DNA from: an uncultured Saprospiraceae bacterium
GTDB taxonomy: Bacteria; Bacteroidota; Bacteroidia; Chitinophagales; Saprospiraceae
DNA length: 64,000 nt
Direction: 5' to 3'
Assembly: GCA_937950315.1 (NCBI GenBank)
Contig: CALFDU010000103.1
Location: 1 to 64,000 of the forward strand
The translations under genes were made by a program, and so were the position numbers. The number at the start of each line of letters is the position of its first letter. Position 1 is the stretch's first letter. This document shows, piece by piece, positions 24,283 to 36,400 of this stretch. The notes below the pieces were generated by a model. It worked only from the letters and a program-made list of their open reading frames with translations. It was not told the DNA's origin and did not search any database.

Positions 24283-27200
24283 TGTTTAATCGTCGCCTCT
24301 CTGATACGTTCCAAGATTATTCTTGCCGCCTTGAGGTTCTTTACATTTTCTTTGATTAAGATAAGAGATGTATTCGATTGTTTCAAGTTTAATTCCATTC
24401 TTTCTCCATCAGAATTCATGAAATCCATAAATCTGTTGAATAAATCTGTTTGATAAAAAGTAGACTGAGGATTACGGACAAAATAACAACGTAATTTTCG
24501 CTTTTTTAAGCTCAATTTTTCGAATCCCATTTTGGAACAGAGCCATCTTAATCTCAGGCCATTGAAAAGTTCGTCGACTTGCTTTGGAATCTTTCCAAAT
24601 CGATCTTTCAACTTATTTCTGTACTCGGTGATCGATTCCTCGTCTTTCAGGCTATCGAGTTCTGTGTATAGATTTAATCTTTCCTGGATATTGGAAATAT
24701 AATCATCTGGGATGAGCATTTCGATATCGGTATCCACTTCTACATCTTTGACAAAAACCTTTTCTTCTTCTGGCTCGTGTTCAAATAGTTTCTTGAAGTC
24801 GGTTTCCTTCAACTCCATGACGGCTTCTTCAAGAATCTTTTGATACGTTTGGTATCCGATATCGGAAATGAAGCCAGATTGTTCTCCACCGAGTAAATTT
24901 CCTGCTCCGCGGATATCAAGGTCTCTCATTGCGATATGGAAGCCACTTCCCAACTCTGAAAAATCTTCCAAGGTTTTTAATCTTTTTCTTGCATCGCTGG
25001 TCAAAGTCGATATCGGTGGTGCAAACAGATAGCAATAGGCCTTTCTATTGGATCGGCCGACACGACCACGTAATTGGTGTAGATCACTCATCCCAAAGTG
25101 GTGGGCGTTGTTGATGATCATTGTGTTGGCATTGGCAATATCGAGTCCAGTTTCGATGATGTTGGTTGATATCAACACATCAAATTCACCGTTGATAAAA
25201 TCAAGCAGTGTTTTTTCAAGTTTCTTTGGATCCATTTGGCCATGAGCCATACGAACATCTACATCGGGACAAATCTTTTTTACCATCACTACGATCTCTG
25301 GCAATGACTTTACTCTGTTGTGGACAAAAAATACTTGACCCCCTCGGTCTACTTCGTAGTAGATGGATTCCTTGATGGTGTTCTCGCTAAAGACACGTCG
25401 TTCGGTATAGATCGGTTGTCTGTTTGGTGGTGGCGTTCTTATGATAGAAAGATCGCGCGCCGCCATCAATGAAAACTGTAGGGTTCTTGGAATTGGTGTG
25501 GCTGTCAAGGTCAAAGTATCCACATTGACTTTGATATTTCTTAATTTTTCCTTTGCTGCAACGCCAAATTTCTGTTCTTCATCAATGACCAATAATCCTA
25601 GATCTTTGAACTTGATGGCTTTGCTTAGGATGGCGTGCGTACCGATCAAGATGTCTATTTTTCCTTCTTCGAGATTTTGGAAGATTTCTTTTTTCTCTTT
25701 GGTGGTTCTGAAGCGGTTGATGTAATCAACGGTCACGCCAAAACTACCTAGTCGATTGTGGAAGGTCTGATAATGTTGCAGAGCCAAAATGGTTGTGGGT
25801 ACCAATATGGCTACTTGCTTGCCACCTACTACTGCTTTGAAAGCTGCTCTGACGGCAATTTCAGTTTTACCAAAACCCACATCTCCACAAATCAGACGAT
25901 CCATTGGGTAGGGCTTCATCATGTCCTCTTTCGTCTTTACCGTTGCTTCAAATTGATCGGGTGTATCCTCAAAGATAAAGGATGCCTCAAGTTCATTTTG
26001 TAAATATCCGTCGGGAGGAAATTCGATTCCTTTGCTGGCTTTTCTTTTGGCGTATAGTTTGATCAGGTCTTTGGCGATATCCTTGACCTTCTTTTTGGTT
26101 TTTCTCTTCAGCGTCTTCCATGCATCTCCACCGATCTTATTGACCCTTGGTGGTGTTCCGTCTTTGCCGACGTATTTCGAAATTTTATGAAGCGAGTTGA
26201 TGCTTACGTAAAGTAAATCATTGTTTAAGTAGACCAATCTGACAGACTCTTGTATGTGGCCATTGATTTCTATTTTTTCGAGCCCTGTATATTTTCCTAC
26301 TCCGTGATCTATGTGCACTACATAATCGCCCGGCTGCATTTCGCGGATCATTTTTAAATTGACCGCTTGCTCTTTGGTAAAACCTTTTCTTAATCTATAG
26401 CGGTGGAACCTCTCAAAAATCTGGTGGTCAGTATAGCAAGCTATTTTTAGATCCTTATCAACAAAGCCACTATGAATGTCTTTGGAGATTGGTTGAAACT
26501 TTATGTTAGCATTTAGATCCTCAAAGATATTGTAGAATCTTTCTACCTGTCTCGCATTGTCAGTGAACAGAAAATTTTCGATTCCTTCTTTTTCATTGTC
26601 ATTCAGATTTTCAATCAATAGGTTGAAATTCTTGTTGAATGAAGGTTGGGGTAATGTATTGACTTTGAGGGTGTGGTTGGGATTTAATCCTTCCGGCAAA
26701 TGTGAAAGAAATAGTATTCTATAAGGTTCTATTTCTGCAATGATTTGCTCAGGTTTTATAAACGCCCGTTCTTTCAAAAGTTGAAACAACATTTCGTCGC
26801 TGGTCTCGAGTTGCAATTGGCTAGACCATTGTTCTGCTTTCTCGTAACAGCTTTTTATTTTGTCCACCAACATATCTGCACTTTGCATCCAGATGATGGT
26901 GTTTTCTTTAAATACTTTGAAAACGGAGACTTTGTCATCTGCTGTGTATTCGCCATTAACATCTGGGATGATGCTGATTTTTTTGATGTCACGGATAGAT
27001 AGTTGGGTTGTAGGATTAAAAGTCCTGATGCTTTCCACTTCATCATCAAACAATTCCACACGATAAGGCCATTCGTTTCCGTAAGAGAAAATATCGATGA
27101 TGCCTCCTCTGATTGAAAACTGCCCTGGCTCATAGACAAAGTCTACTCGTTCAAATCCATATTCTACCATCAATTCGATGATCGTATCAATGTCTAGCGT

Positions 27201-27656
27201 TTCGTTGACATCGATAATTATTTTCCGCTTGTTGATGATTTCCGGATCTACCACTTTTTCAAACAATGCTTCGGGGTAGGTAACCATGACCTCCTGCGCC
27301 TGCAATTGATTGCTAATTTTGTTGATTGACTCTGTCCTTATGAGAACATTGTTGCGATTAAGTTCTTCGTAATTGGCAGGACGCTTAAAAGAATCGGGAA
27401 AAAAGAGAATGGCTTGGTCTTGAATGATGGATTCAAGGGTGTTGAGCATAAAGGCGGCTTGCTCTTTATCTTCAGCAATATAAATGTGTGAATATTTCTT
27501 GTGAGCGTTAAGTCCGGCCAGTAAAAAGCTTTCAAAGGCATTGACTGCACCTTCGATTTTTACTCTGACTTGTTTGTTTTCGGCAAAAAGAGATAGAAGT
27601 GTCTCAATATGTTTAGAATCCTTATACTTCTCTATAAGTTTATTGAGTGCTTCCAC
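24279..27656 (-). CDS. mfd: Transcription-repair coupling factor Mfd
   Basis: Mfd pushes stalled RNA polymerase off damaged DNA and recruits UvrA. The 1125-residue protein has the complete domain order: UvrB-like N-terminal domains (RIPERs-type region with PGQFSIRGGIIDIF); the CarD-like RNA-polymerase-interacting domain (PGDYVVHIDHGVGKYTGLE); superfamily 2 helicase motor motifs (GDVGFGKTEIA, DEEQKFGV, TLTATPIPRTL, STNIIETGLDI, QLRGRVGR); and the TRCF C-terminal domain. Length is normal. It heads the three-gene operon with the two bPH_2 genes. Confidence 0.97.
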   Translation of the reverse strand: MEALNKLIEKYKDSKHIETLLSLFAENKQVRVKIEGAVNAFESFLLAGLNAHKKYSHIYIAEDKEQAAFMLNTLESIIQDQAILFFPDSFKRPANYEELNRNNVLIRTESINKISNQLQAQEVMVTYPEALFEKVVDPEIINKRKIIIDVNETLDIDTIIELMVEYGFERVDFVYEPGQFSIRGGIIDIFSYGNEWPYRVELFDDEVESIRTFNPTTQLSIRDIKKISIIPDVNGEYTADDKVSVFKVFKENTIIWMQSADMLVDKIKSCYEKAEQWSSQLQLETSDEMLFQLLKERAFIKPEQIIAEIEPYRILFLSHLPEGLNPNHTLKVNTLPQPSFNKNFNLLIENLNDNEKEGIENFLFTDNARQVERFYNIFEDLNANIKFQPISKDIHSGFVDKDLKIACYTDHQIFERFHRYRLRKGFTKEQAVNLKMIREMQPGDYVVHIDHGVGKYTGLEKIEINGHIQESVRLVYLNNDLLYVSINSLHKISKYVGKDGTPPRVNKIGGDAWKTLKRKTKKKVKDIAKDLIKLYAKRKASKGIEFPPDGYLQNELEASFIFEDTPDQFEATVKTKEDMMKPYPMDRLICGDVGFGKTEIAVRAAFKAVVGGKQVAILVPTTILALQHYQTFHNRLGSFGVTVDYINRFRTTKEKKEIFQNLEEGKIDILIGTHAILSKAIKFKDLGLLVIDEEQKFGVAAKEKLRNIKVNVDTLTLTATPIPRTLQFSLMAARDLSIIRTPPPNRQPIYTERRVFSENTIKESIYYEVDRGGQVFFVHNRVKSLPEIVVMVKKICPDVDVRMAHGQMDPKKLEKTLLDFINGEFDVLISTNIIETGLDIANANTMIINNAHHFGMSDLHQLRGRVGRSNRKAYCYLFAPPISTLTSDARKRLKTLEDFSELGSGFHIAMRDLDIRGAGNLLGGEQSGFISDIGYQTYQKILEEAVMELKETDFKKLFEHEPEEEKVFVKDVEVDTDIEMLIPDDYISNIQERLNLYTELDSLKDEESITEYRNKLKDRFGKIPKQVDELFNGLRLRWLCSKMGFEKLSLKKRKLRCYFVRNPQSTFYQTDLFNRFMDFMNSDGERMELNLKQSNTSLILIKENVKNLKAARIILERIREATIKQ

Positions 27657-27679
27657 ATGTTATAATTAATTGGGTCAGA

Positions 27680-27835
27680 TTAAGCCCAATCGAAAGCCCA
27701 TACAAGAGAAGTAAATAGAAAAGGTAACATTACCCAGAACCATTCAGGCTTAACGACCAAGAAAGCGATTGTTAGAACCAGTGAGACGATGAACATTAAC
27801 CAGTATTTTTTTGTATCCTTTGATTTTGTTGTCAT
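27680..27835 (-). CDS. Small two-helix membrane protein (51 residues)
   Basis: A short open frame from ATG at 27835 to TAA at 27680 codes for a 51-residue protein. It has a charged start (MTTKSKDTKKYW), a first helix (LMFIVSLVLTIAFLVV), a short KPEWFW turn and a second helix (VMLPFLFTSLVWAF). Clean charge and hydrophobicity patterns support a real gene. It ends 23 bases before the mfd start, in the same direction, and may share its transcript. Function unknown. Confidence 0.6.
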   Translation of the reverse strand: MTTKSKDTKKYWLMFIVSLVLTIAFLVVKPEWFWVMLPFLFTSLVWAFDWA

Positions 27836-28026
27836 AGCTTCAATAAATTGAATTGCTGTTTATTTATGGTGCAAAGCTAATATTAATTGAAGATTTGTCA
27901 AGCCATAATACAAGTCATTAGTTGATTTTTTTAGAATTTTTTTATGATTCATATCGAAGAAATAAATCTTATTAACTAACTTTCTAACACAGAAAATGTT
28001 TAAACAGCTCAGTAAATACCGATTCG

Positions 28027-28815
28027 TTGGAAAATTTTAGAAGTTATCCTGGTAAAATCCTACTTTTTGGCGAATATACCATCCTTGAAGGCTCTAAAGC
28101 CTTAGCCATTCCATATGACGAGTACAGTGGAAATTTTGTAGAAGGCTACGATGCTCGTATAGAGAAATATCTTCATTGGCTTGCCGAACAAACCCTTCCT
28201 TTAGATAAGAAAAAGCTCAAGCATTTGGCTTCAAAGCTTTCTTTTGAGTCAGATATTCCGATTGGTTATGGTGTTGGCTCTTCTGGAGCGATCGTTGCGG
28301 CTGCTTATGATATCTTTAAGGAGAAGGATGATCTTCCGGAGCATACAGTTTTGGCAGAGATGGAGGCTTTTTTCCATACCAAGAGTAGTGGTTTAGACCC
28401 TATGGTTTCCTATTATAAGAAGGCATTTGTGTTGGAAGATGGAGTTCTTACCAAGACAGACTTTGATGAAAATCAGCTTCCTTATTTTTCTTTGTACGAT
28501 TCTAAATCGAGTCGTTCGACATCTAAGCTGGTAAGTATTTATAAGAAAAAGATGCTCAAGCCAAATTTTGCTGATGCCAATCTAGGGATGATTGAGATCA
28601 ACAACCGTATTGTTTCAGATATCGTGGCCAATCTTGATGTTGAGTCATATCAGATTGAGCGCTTGTCAATTTTGCAACGAGAGTGGATGCAAGATTTTAT
28701 TCCTAATGATGTGAAAGAGGATTGGGATAAAGGATTTGAAGATCGAACTTCAATATTTAAGTTGTGTGGAGCAGGAGGTGGAGGATTCTTTTTGGATTTT
28801 GAGTTTGAGGAATAA
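28027..28815 (+). CDS. GHMP kinase, mevalonate kinase-like
   Basis: The 262-residue protein shows the three GHMP kinase motifs. The N-terminal GKILLFGEYTILEG is at residues 9-22. The ATP-binding PIGYGVGSSGAIVAA is at 78-92. The C-terminal KLCGAGGGGFFL is near 246-257. A central FHTKSSGLDPMVSY places the catalytic aspartate. It most likely phosphorylates mevalonate or a related small alcohol in the isoprenoid pathway. The start is a TTG; the ATG at 27996 is in another frame that stops at 28040. At 262 residues it is shorter than the usual ~300-residue mevalonate kinase. Confidence 0.75.
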   Translation: MENFRSYPGKILLFGEYTILEGSKALAIPYDEYSGNFVEGYDARIEKYLHWLAEQTLPLDKKKLKHLASKLSFESDIPIGYGVGSSGAIVAAAYDIFKEKDDLPEHTVLAEMEAFFHTKSSGLDPMVSYYKKAFVLEDGVLTKTDFDENQLPYFSLYDSKSSRSTSKLVSIYKKKMLKPNFADANLGMIEINNRIVSDIVANLDVESYQIERLSILQREWMQDFIPNDVKEDWDKGFEDRTSIFKLCGAGGGGFFLDFEFEE

Positions 28816-28964
28816 GGTATACTTTGATAGCGTAGTCATTAGAAAGAATAGGATGGTGGTAGTTGGTTTTATCTATATAGTACCAAGATCTTTATAAAAA
28901 ATTTGTTGAAGCCTTTCGGCAAATAGAATTAAGTTGAAATTCATAATTAGTTAATTGGAGTGCC

Positions 28965-30191
28965 ATGAAAAGAATATTGCCTGCTGGAATTCTATTAACT
29001 ACAGTATGCTGCTTCATGTGCATGCCCAGTAACTTGACACACACGTCTCCTGAAACAATATTGATTGCGAGTGACCATTTATCGATTGTTAAAAACAGTT
29101 TGGGGAATGGGGAGGCTAAATTTAAAAAGGCGTTTGATGCATTGCTTGTTGAAGCAGATGAGGCGCTTGTAGAGGGTCCTTTTTCTGTAACACATAAAGA
29201 AAAACTTCCGCCTAGTGGAGACAAAAATGATTATGCAAGCTACAGTCGTTATTGGTGGCCTGATCCTGAAAAGTCTGATGGACTTCCTTATGTCAGACAT
29301 GATGGCAAAACAAATCCCAACAGTCAAAACCCGAAAACTTCAGATCGTCAACGGATAGGAAGCTTTGCGGAAAATGTAGAAACTTTAGGGCTGGCTTATT
29401 ACTTTACGGGTGAGGAAAAATATGCAGTGAAGGCAGCTGAGCTTTTGAAAGTATGGTTTCTTGATGAAGAAACTCGGATGAACCCAAATGTAAACCATGC
29501 TCAATGCAGACTTGGTCACAATGAGGGTAGTAAGTCTGGAATTTTGGATGGTCGTCTCCTGGTAGGGGCATTGGAGGGCTCCTTGCTGATTGCTAGTTCT
29601 GAAGCTTGGAGTGAAAGTGAAAACGATCGATTACAAGCATGGAGTAAGCAGTATTTTGAGTGGTTAACAACCAATGAAATGGCCTTGGAGGAATCGGAAT
29701 CAAAGAACAATCATGGTACGTATTATGATGCACAGGCTCTATATTTTGCGATCTATTCAGGGAACCTTGAGGCTGCCACTGACATTGCAGAAAATTTTTC
29801 TGAGAGAAGGCTCCTGTCACAAATCAATCCAGATGGTACGATGCCAGAAGAACTGGCGCGAACGCGTCCACTGTTCTACAGTATTTATAATTTACAAGCC
29901 ATGTTCTTGGTGGCTGCTCTTGCAGAGAAAGTAGGTGTTGATGTATGGGAAGTGGATGAAGAGGATGCACGTCTGCGAGCAGGATTGGATTATATTGCTC
30001 CATATGCTGATGTAGAAAACAATTGGCCACATCCCACGATAAAAGAAGCAGATCGGATGGAAATGTTTGGTGTTTTGAATCTAGGTGATCGAAAGTATCC
30101 CGATGGAAATTATGATAAATATGCAGAAAGTTTGCCAAGTGAAAAACGCTATGTGCATAGAGCAAACCTAGCATTTCCTTTGATGAGGTGA
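28965..30191 (+). CDS. Alginate lyase family protein (PF05426-type)
   Basis: This secreted 408-residue protein has a signal sequence (residues 1-19, possible lipobox-like CMC) and an all-helical (alpha/alpha) toroid domain of the alginate-lyase family. Key motifs are YSRYWWPDP, RIGSFAENVETLGLAYYFTG, HNEGSKSGILDGRLL and ESKNNHGTYYDAQ. The last includes Asn248, Asn249 and His250, matching the catalytic Asn-His pair. Family members cut uronate polysaccharides such as alginate. No sugar-uptake genes adjoin it, so the substrate is not certain. Confidence 0.8.
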   Translation: MKRILPAGILLTTVCCFMCMPSNLTHTSPETILIASDHLSIVKNSLGNGEAKFKKAFDALLVEADEALVEGPFSVTHKEKLPPSGDKNDYASYSRYWWPDPEKSDGLPYVRHDGKTNPNSQNPKTSDRQRIGSFAENVETLGLAYYFTGEEKYAVKAAELLKVWFLDEETRMNPNVNHAQCRLGHNEGSKSGILDGRLLVGALEGSLLIASSEAWSESENDRLQAWSKQYFEWLTTNEMALEESESKNNHGTYYDAQALYFAIYSGNLEAATDIAENFSERRLLSQINPDGTMPEELARTRPLFYSIYNLQAMFLVAALAEKVGVDVWEVDEEDARLRAGLDYIAPYADVENNWPHPTIKEADRMEMFGVLNLGDRKYPDGNYDKYAESLPSEKRYVHRANLAFPLMR

Positions 30192-30449
30192 TTTTGGATT
30201 TTATCCTAAAGCTGATCTTGAAAAGGAGTAAAAATATTTGCGCAAGCGAGAGGAAAAAATAGGAAATTGAGATGTAAACATTTGCGGAAGCGTAAAAAAA
30301 GCTTGTGTGGAATTATTGCAAATTGAGGAAGGGAGTGGGGAAGTGCATGTGTACAAAGTCTAAATAGGATATAAAGATGAAGGGCCAAGTTGTAAACAAC
30401 TTAGCCCTTCTATCAACACCGATCACTCTTATTACTAATTCTAAGGTTC
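30192..30449. other. Gene-free stretch between convergent genes
   Basis: No gene is seen. It holds two copies of a short motif (ATTTGCGCAAGCG at 30236-30248 and ACATTTGCGGAAGCG at 30278-30292) that recurs elsewhere in the window, and a terminator hairpin. Confidence 0.45.
30379..30410. terminator. Bidirectional hairpin terminator
   Basis: Arms GAAGGGCCAAGTTG and CAACTTAGCCCTTC (one mismatch) with a TAAA loop lie between two convergent genes. T-rich tails on both strands are weak, so efficiency is uncertain. Confidence 0.65.
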
Positions 30450-33400
30450 TTACTTTTGAACAATAAATTTCTGAGAAATCGAACCGTTGTCAAGGTTTAA
30501 TTTTACAAGGTATATGCCAGGACTTAAATTCATGTCACTTACCTGCACTGTGTTACTACCTCTTTCTCCACTTCTTGTGAAAGATGATGTATTTGATACT
30601 ACTGCACCATTCACTCCGATAATAGAGATAGAATAATCTGATCTTTCATCCAAATCAAAGTTGATGCTGATCGTGTTTCCATCTGATGGATTAGGATAAA
30701 CATTGAAGTTGACTTCTTCACTTGAAAGAATCTGATCTGATGTAGAAGATATTACATCAATAGTACCTACAGATACGATTCCTTGAATGTTATTGGTAGG
30801 CAATGCTCCTGTAAATTCTTGAACCAGTGCCAACTCAGTTCCAGTGATTTCGTATACTCCAATTGTACCTGAAAGACCGTATGCTTGGTACAAGTATCTT
30901 CCATCATCTGAGATCCAAAGATCAATCCATCCTTCTGTAGTTCCAAATGCTGCTGCAGGATCTGTTGTGTTGCCTGTTGCTCCTACTCCTACTGCTGCAG
31001 TCTGGTCAATCAATTCAATACTACCATCGTTGAAACTGTATGATGCCAATCCTGCTTCAATTGCATTGGATACAAAGAATGTATTCTCGTCAGAGAAGTC
31101 TAACCAACAAGCAGTTCTTCCAGTGTTGTTTTCTCCAGATGCTACATCTAGGTCAATGGCTGTCAAGCTTCCGTCAGCACCAATCTGCCAAGTTGAAACT
31201 GAACCATCTTGTAAACCTGGGAATACAGGAGGTGTTCCATCTGGACGGAATTCTCTTGCTTCAGTTACTACTACATAGTTATCACCAACGATTTGGAAAC
31301 CGATTGCAGAAGGTAAGTTTCTTCCTTCAGCGTTGTCTCTAAGCGTAGATGTAGCTCCTGCCAATTGCGTATCAGATAATGTACCGTCTTCATTTACTCC
31401 GTATACTACGATCTCATCTTCGTTGCCATTGTCTAATGCTGACGATCCAGAGTTGATAGATGCAACTACTAAGAAGTTTCCGTCTGGTGATATCTGTACA
31501 GCAGAAGGTCTGTTTCCAAGTTCTCTTCTTGAGTCTGCAATAGGTTCCAATGATCCATCATTCAATAACCAGTATCCAATAATACTTCCTTGTTGTGCTG
31601 GTTCTCCTAATGCAAGGAATTCATCTCTTGTAATGTTACTTACGTATACCAATCCAGATATTCCTTCAAGGTCACTTGGTATGTAGGCAATACTGTTAGG
31701 CCCAATATCTACTGTCGTTTCTGTATCGGAAACAGTCAATGAATAATCATCATTTACTGTCATAGACGTTACCGTGTTGCTACCTGCGTTGACGGCAAGT
31801 ACAAATCTGTTGTCAAGTGTTTTTGTGATTGCATATGCTGAGATCAATGGATCAAGTCCTTCACCTCCGTCAAAGTCTCCACCATTTCCACCAGTTGGGT
31901 ATGATCCAATCTGAGTCAATGTTCCGTCTTCTGCTTGTGCAAATGCTACGATTGAGTTAGGACCTTGTACGTTGCCGTCGATTTGACCTTCACCGTTTGT
32001 CATTGCGTAAACAGCTCCAACAGGTGTTACTGGGTCACAAATTTCATTGTTTACAGATACTGCTATTGATAAGTCGAAACATCCTTGTAAGTCTTCAATG
32101 TTGTTTCCAACTTCCAATCCAACGATACCATCATCGTATGACAAGTGTCTTATAAATAAAACACCTTCTCCAAACTGTTCAAACTCTTGTGCTAAGATGT
32201 CATCAGTTAATTCCATGATTTCACCTAAGTTATCTGTAATTATCCATTGTGAATTTGTTCCTGTTGCATTGCTTACGCTTATTGCTCCAGCTTCGATGCT
32301 ATCATCGATACCATCTACACAGAAGTTGAAAGGTCCGCCTACGATGCTACCGCCTTCTACTCCGCAATTGCTGTTTTCATCAATTCTTTCGAATCTCCAT
32401 ACACCAAGACTAGCAATGCTTCCATTGTTAGAAAGAGGTCCGTCTACGATTTCAAAAATTCCTTCTCTTGGGTCAGTATTTTGGTTGTCTGATTCATATG
32501 ACTCTCCACTGTCTGATCCTGTATCGTAAGGAATAAATTGTACAACTTTACTTTCAATAAAATCTCCGTTTTCGAATAAGTTCAAATCTCTCACTGCAAC
32601 AATCCAATCTGGACTAGGTGCAATCATAGAAGTCAAACTAACATATGGGTGAGATTCTGAAATCTCAAATGTTGTTGAGATTGTATCTGGTGATGGGAAC
32701 ACTCTTGTATCACTTTCGATATAGAATTGTCCTGCCCCTGTGTTGATGATATTGGCTAATTCTGAATCCAATGGATCTCTTGATCCAGTCTGTGAAATGT
32801 TCACCAATCCATCGGTTGCGATGTCACCATCGTTAAACAATCTTACTGATGAGTTGTGAGTCAATCCAGCAACTGGAGAGAATCTTGGATTTACTGGGAA
32901 TTCGTTTGGATGCGTTAATTCGCTAAATGCTGCATCAAATGTTAATTTGTATCTTGCTGTAATAGCGTTTTCTGATTGAGGTACTCCTACAGAAACAATT
33001 CCTTGTATGTTGTTGGAAGGTAATGTTCCAGTGATTTCTTGTACCAGAGTTAATTCAGTTCCATTGATTTCAAATACACCGATGGTCCCTTCAAGGCCGT
33101 AGGCTTGGTATAGGTATCTTCCATCATCTGAAATCCAAAGGTCGATCCATCCTTGTGTTGTTGCGAATGCTGATGCAGGGTCCGTTGTATTGCCTGTTGC
33201 ACCAATTCCTACTGCGGCTGTTTGATCAATCAATTCGATTACACCGTCGTTAAAAGTATAAGCAGCTAAACCTGCTTCAATAGCATTAGAAACGAAGAAG
33301 GTGTTTTCGTCTGAGAAGTCTAACCAACATGCTGTTCTTCCTGTATTGTTTTCACCTGATGCTACATCAAGGTTGATCGCAGTCAAGCTACCATCTGGAG

Positions 33401-36400
33401 CAATCTGCCAAGTTGAAACTGAACCATCTTGTAAACCTGGGAATACAGGAGGTGTTCCATCTGGGCGGAATTCTCTCGCTTCCGTTACTACTACATAGTT
33501 GTCACCAACGATTTGGAAACCGATCGCAGAAGGTAGGTTTCTTCCTTCAGCGTTGTCTCTAAGTGTAGAAGTAGCTCCTGCCAATTGATTTTCTGTCAAT
33601 GTTCCGTCTGCGTTAACACCGTATACTACGATCTCGTCTTCGCTTCCACTTGCAAGCGCAGATGAACCTGAGTTGATAGATGCTACTACTACAAAGTCTC
33701 CGTCTGGTGAAATCTGAATAGCAGATGGTCTGTTGGCAAGTTCTCTGTATGAGTCTGCGATTGGTACAAGTGTACCGTCATCCAATAACCAGTATCCTAA
33801 GATACTACCTTGTTGTGCAGGCTCTCCTTCTGCAAGGAATTCATCTCTTGTAATGTTACTAACGTATACCAAACCATTGATTCCAAATCTTCTTGATGGA
33901 ACATAAGCGATACTGTTTGGTCCAATATCGATGGTTGATTCTGTATCTGTTACTGATAGCGTGAAATCGCTATTGACAGCCATTGCAGTTACTGTGTTAC
34001 TTCCTGCATTTACAGCAAGTACAAATTTGTTGTCATTTGTTTTTGTGATTGCATAAGCTGAGATCAATGGATCAAGTCCTTCACCTCCGTCAAAGTCTCC
34101 ACCGTTTCCACCGGTTGGGAAAGAACCGATTTGAGTCAATGTTCCGTCTTCTGCTTGCATGAATCCTACTATTGAGTTTGGTCCTTGAACATTTCCTGGG
34201 ATTTGACCTTCACCGTTTGTCATTGCGTATACAGCTCCAGCTGGTGCTACTACGCATTGCTCTCTGTTTACATACACTGCGTTTGATAAATCAAAGCAAC
34301 CTGATAAATCTGCAATGTTAGCCCCTGCTGTTAAACCAGTAAGGCCATCTTCGTATGATAAGTTTCTGATGAAGCAAACACCTACACCTGCTTGATCAAA
34401 TTCTGGAGCAGTAATGTCTCCTGGTAAGCCAATGATTACACCAGTGTCATCTGTGATAATCCAAGTTGAATTGGTACCTGTGGCGTTTGTTACTGACAAA
34501 GATCCTGCAGGAATATTGTCTGGCACACCATCAACGCAGAAGCTGAAAGGTCCACCTTCAAGTGTTCCACCTGCAACGTCACAGTTGCTGTTTTCATCGA
34601 TTCTTTCAAATCTCCAAATTCCGATGCTTGGGATTCTTCCTTGGTTGGAAAGAGGTCCATCTACGATTTCGAAGATTCCTTCTCTTGGGTCAGTATTTTC
34701 GTTTTCAGATTCAAATGTTTCACCGCTATCTGATCCAGTGTCATAAGGGATAAATTGTACTATTTTGCTTTCAACGAAGTCACCATTTTCCATAAGATTC
34801 AAGTCTCTTACTGCTACAATCCAATCTGGACTAGGAGCAATCATAGAAGTCAAACTTACCAATGGGTGAGATTCGGTGATTTCGAATGTTGTTGAGATTG
34901 TATCTGGAGAAGGTCTTACTCTTGTATCACTTTCGATATAGAATTGTCCTGCGCCTGAATTTATGATGGTTGCCAATTCAGAATCCAAAGGATCTCTTGA
35001 ACCAGTCTGAGAAATGTTTACCAATCCTTCTGTTGCTATATCACCTTCATTGAATAATCTTACTGAGGAGTTGTGGGTCAAGCCAGCAACTGGAGAGAAT
35101 CTTGGGTCACCTGGAAAATCTGTTGGGTGTGTAATTTCACTCCATGCAGCATCAAAGGTTACTTTATATCTTGCTGAAATCGTATTGTCTGATTGTGGTA
35201 TTCCTACAGAAACGATTCCTTGAATGTTGTTTGTTGGAAGTGTACCTGTAATTTCTTGTACAAGAGTTAACTCCGTACCGTTGATTGCAAAAACTCCGAT
35301 TGTACCTTCAAGACCGTATGCTTGGTAAAGGTATCTGCCATCGTCAGAGATCCAAAGGTCAATCCATCCTTGAGTTGTTCCGAATGCTGCTGCTGGATCC
35401 GTTGTGTTACCAGTTGCACCAATACCTACTGCTGCCGTTTGGTCAATCAATTCGATTACACCCTCATTAAAAGTGTATGATGCTAAACCAGCTTCAATGG
35501 CGTTGGATACAAAGAATGTATTTGGGTCAGAAAAATCCAACCAACAAGCTGTTCTTCCTGTGTTGTTTTCTCCTGATGCTACGTCGAGGTTGATTGGAGT
35601 TAAGCTACCATCTGGAGCTATTTGCCATGTTGAAACTGAACCATCTTGTAGACCTGGGAATACAGGTGGTGTTCCATCTGGACGGAATTCTCTTGCTTCT
35701 GTAACTACTACGTAGTTGTTTTCTACGATTTGGAAACCGATTGCAGAAGGTAAGTTTCTTCCTTCGGCGTTGTCTCTAAGTGTAGAAGTAGCACCTGATA
35801 ATTGATTTTCTGATAATGTTCCGTCTGCGTTTACACCATAAACTACGATCTCGTCTTCGCTTCCACTTGCAAGAGCTGATGAACCTGAATTAATTGACGC
35901 TACTACTACGAAGTCACCATCTGGAGATATTTGTACTGCTGAAGGTCTATTGGCAAGTTCTCTTCTAGAATCTGCGATAGGCTCGAGTGAACCATCATCC
36001 AATAGCCAGTAACCTATGATACTTCCTTGTTGAGCTGGTTCTCCTTGGTCGAGGAATTGTGCTCTTGTGATGTTACTAACGTAAACTAAGCCATTTACAC
36101 CAAATCTTTTTGATGGTACATAGGCAATACTGTTTGGTCCGACATCGATTGTAGATTCTGTATCAGTTACCGAGAGAGAATAATCGCTATTTACAGACAT
36201 TACAGTTACTGTGTTGCTTCCTGCATTTACTGCTAAAACGAATTTATTGTCTAATGTTTTTGTGATTGCATAGGCTGAAATAAGTGGATCAAGGCCTTCT
36301 CCTCCGTCAAAATCTCCGCCGTTTCCGCCTGTGAGGTAAGATCCTATCTGTGTTAATGTTCCATCATCTGCTTGCGCAAATCCTACTATTGAATTTGGTC

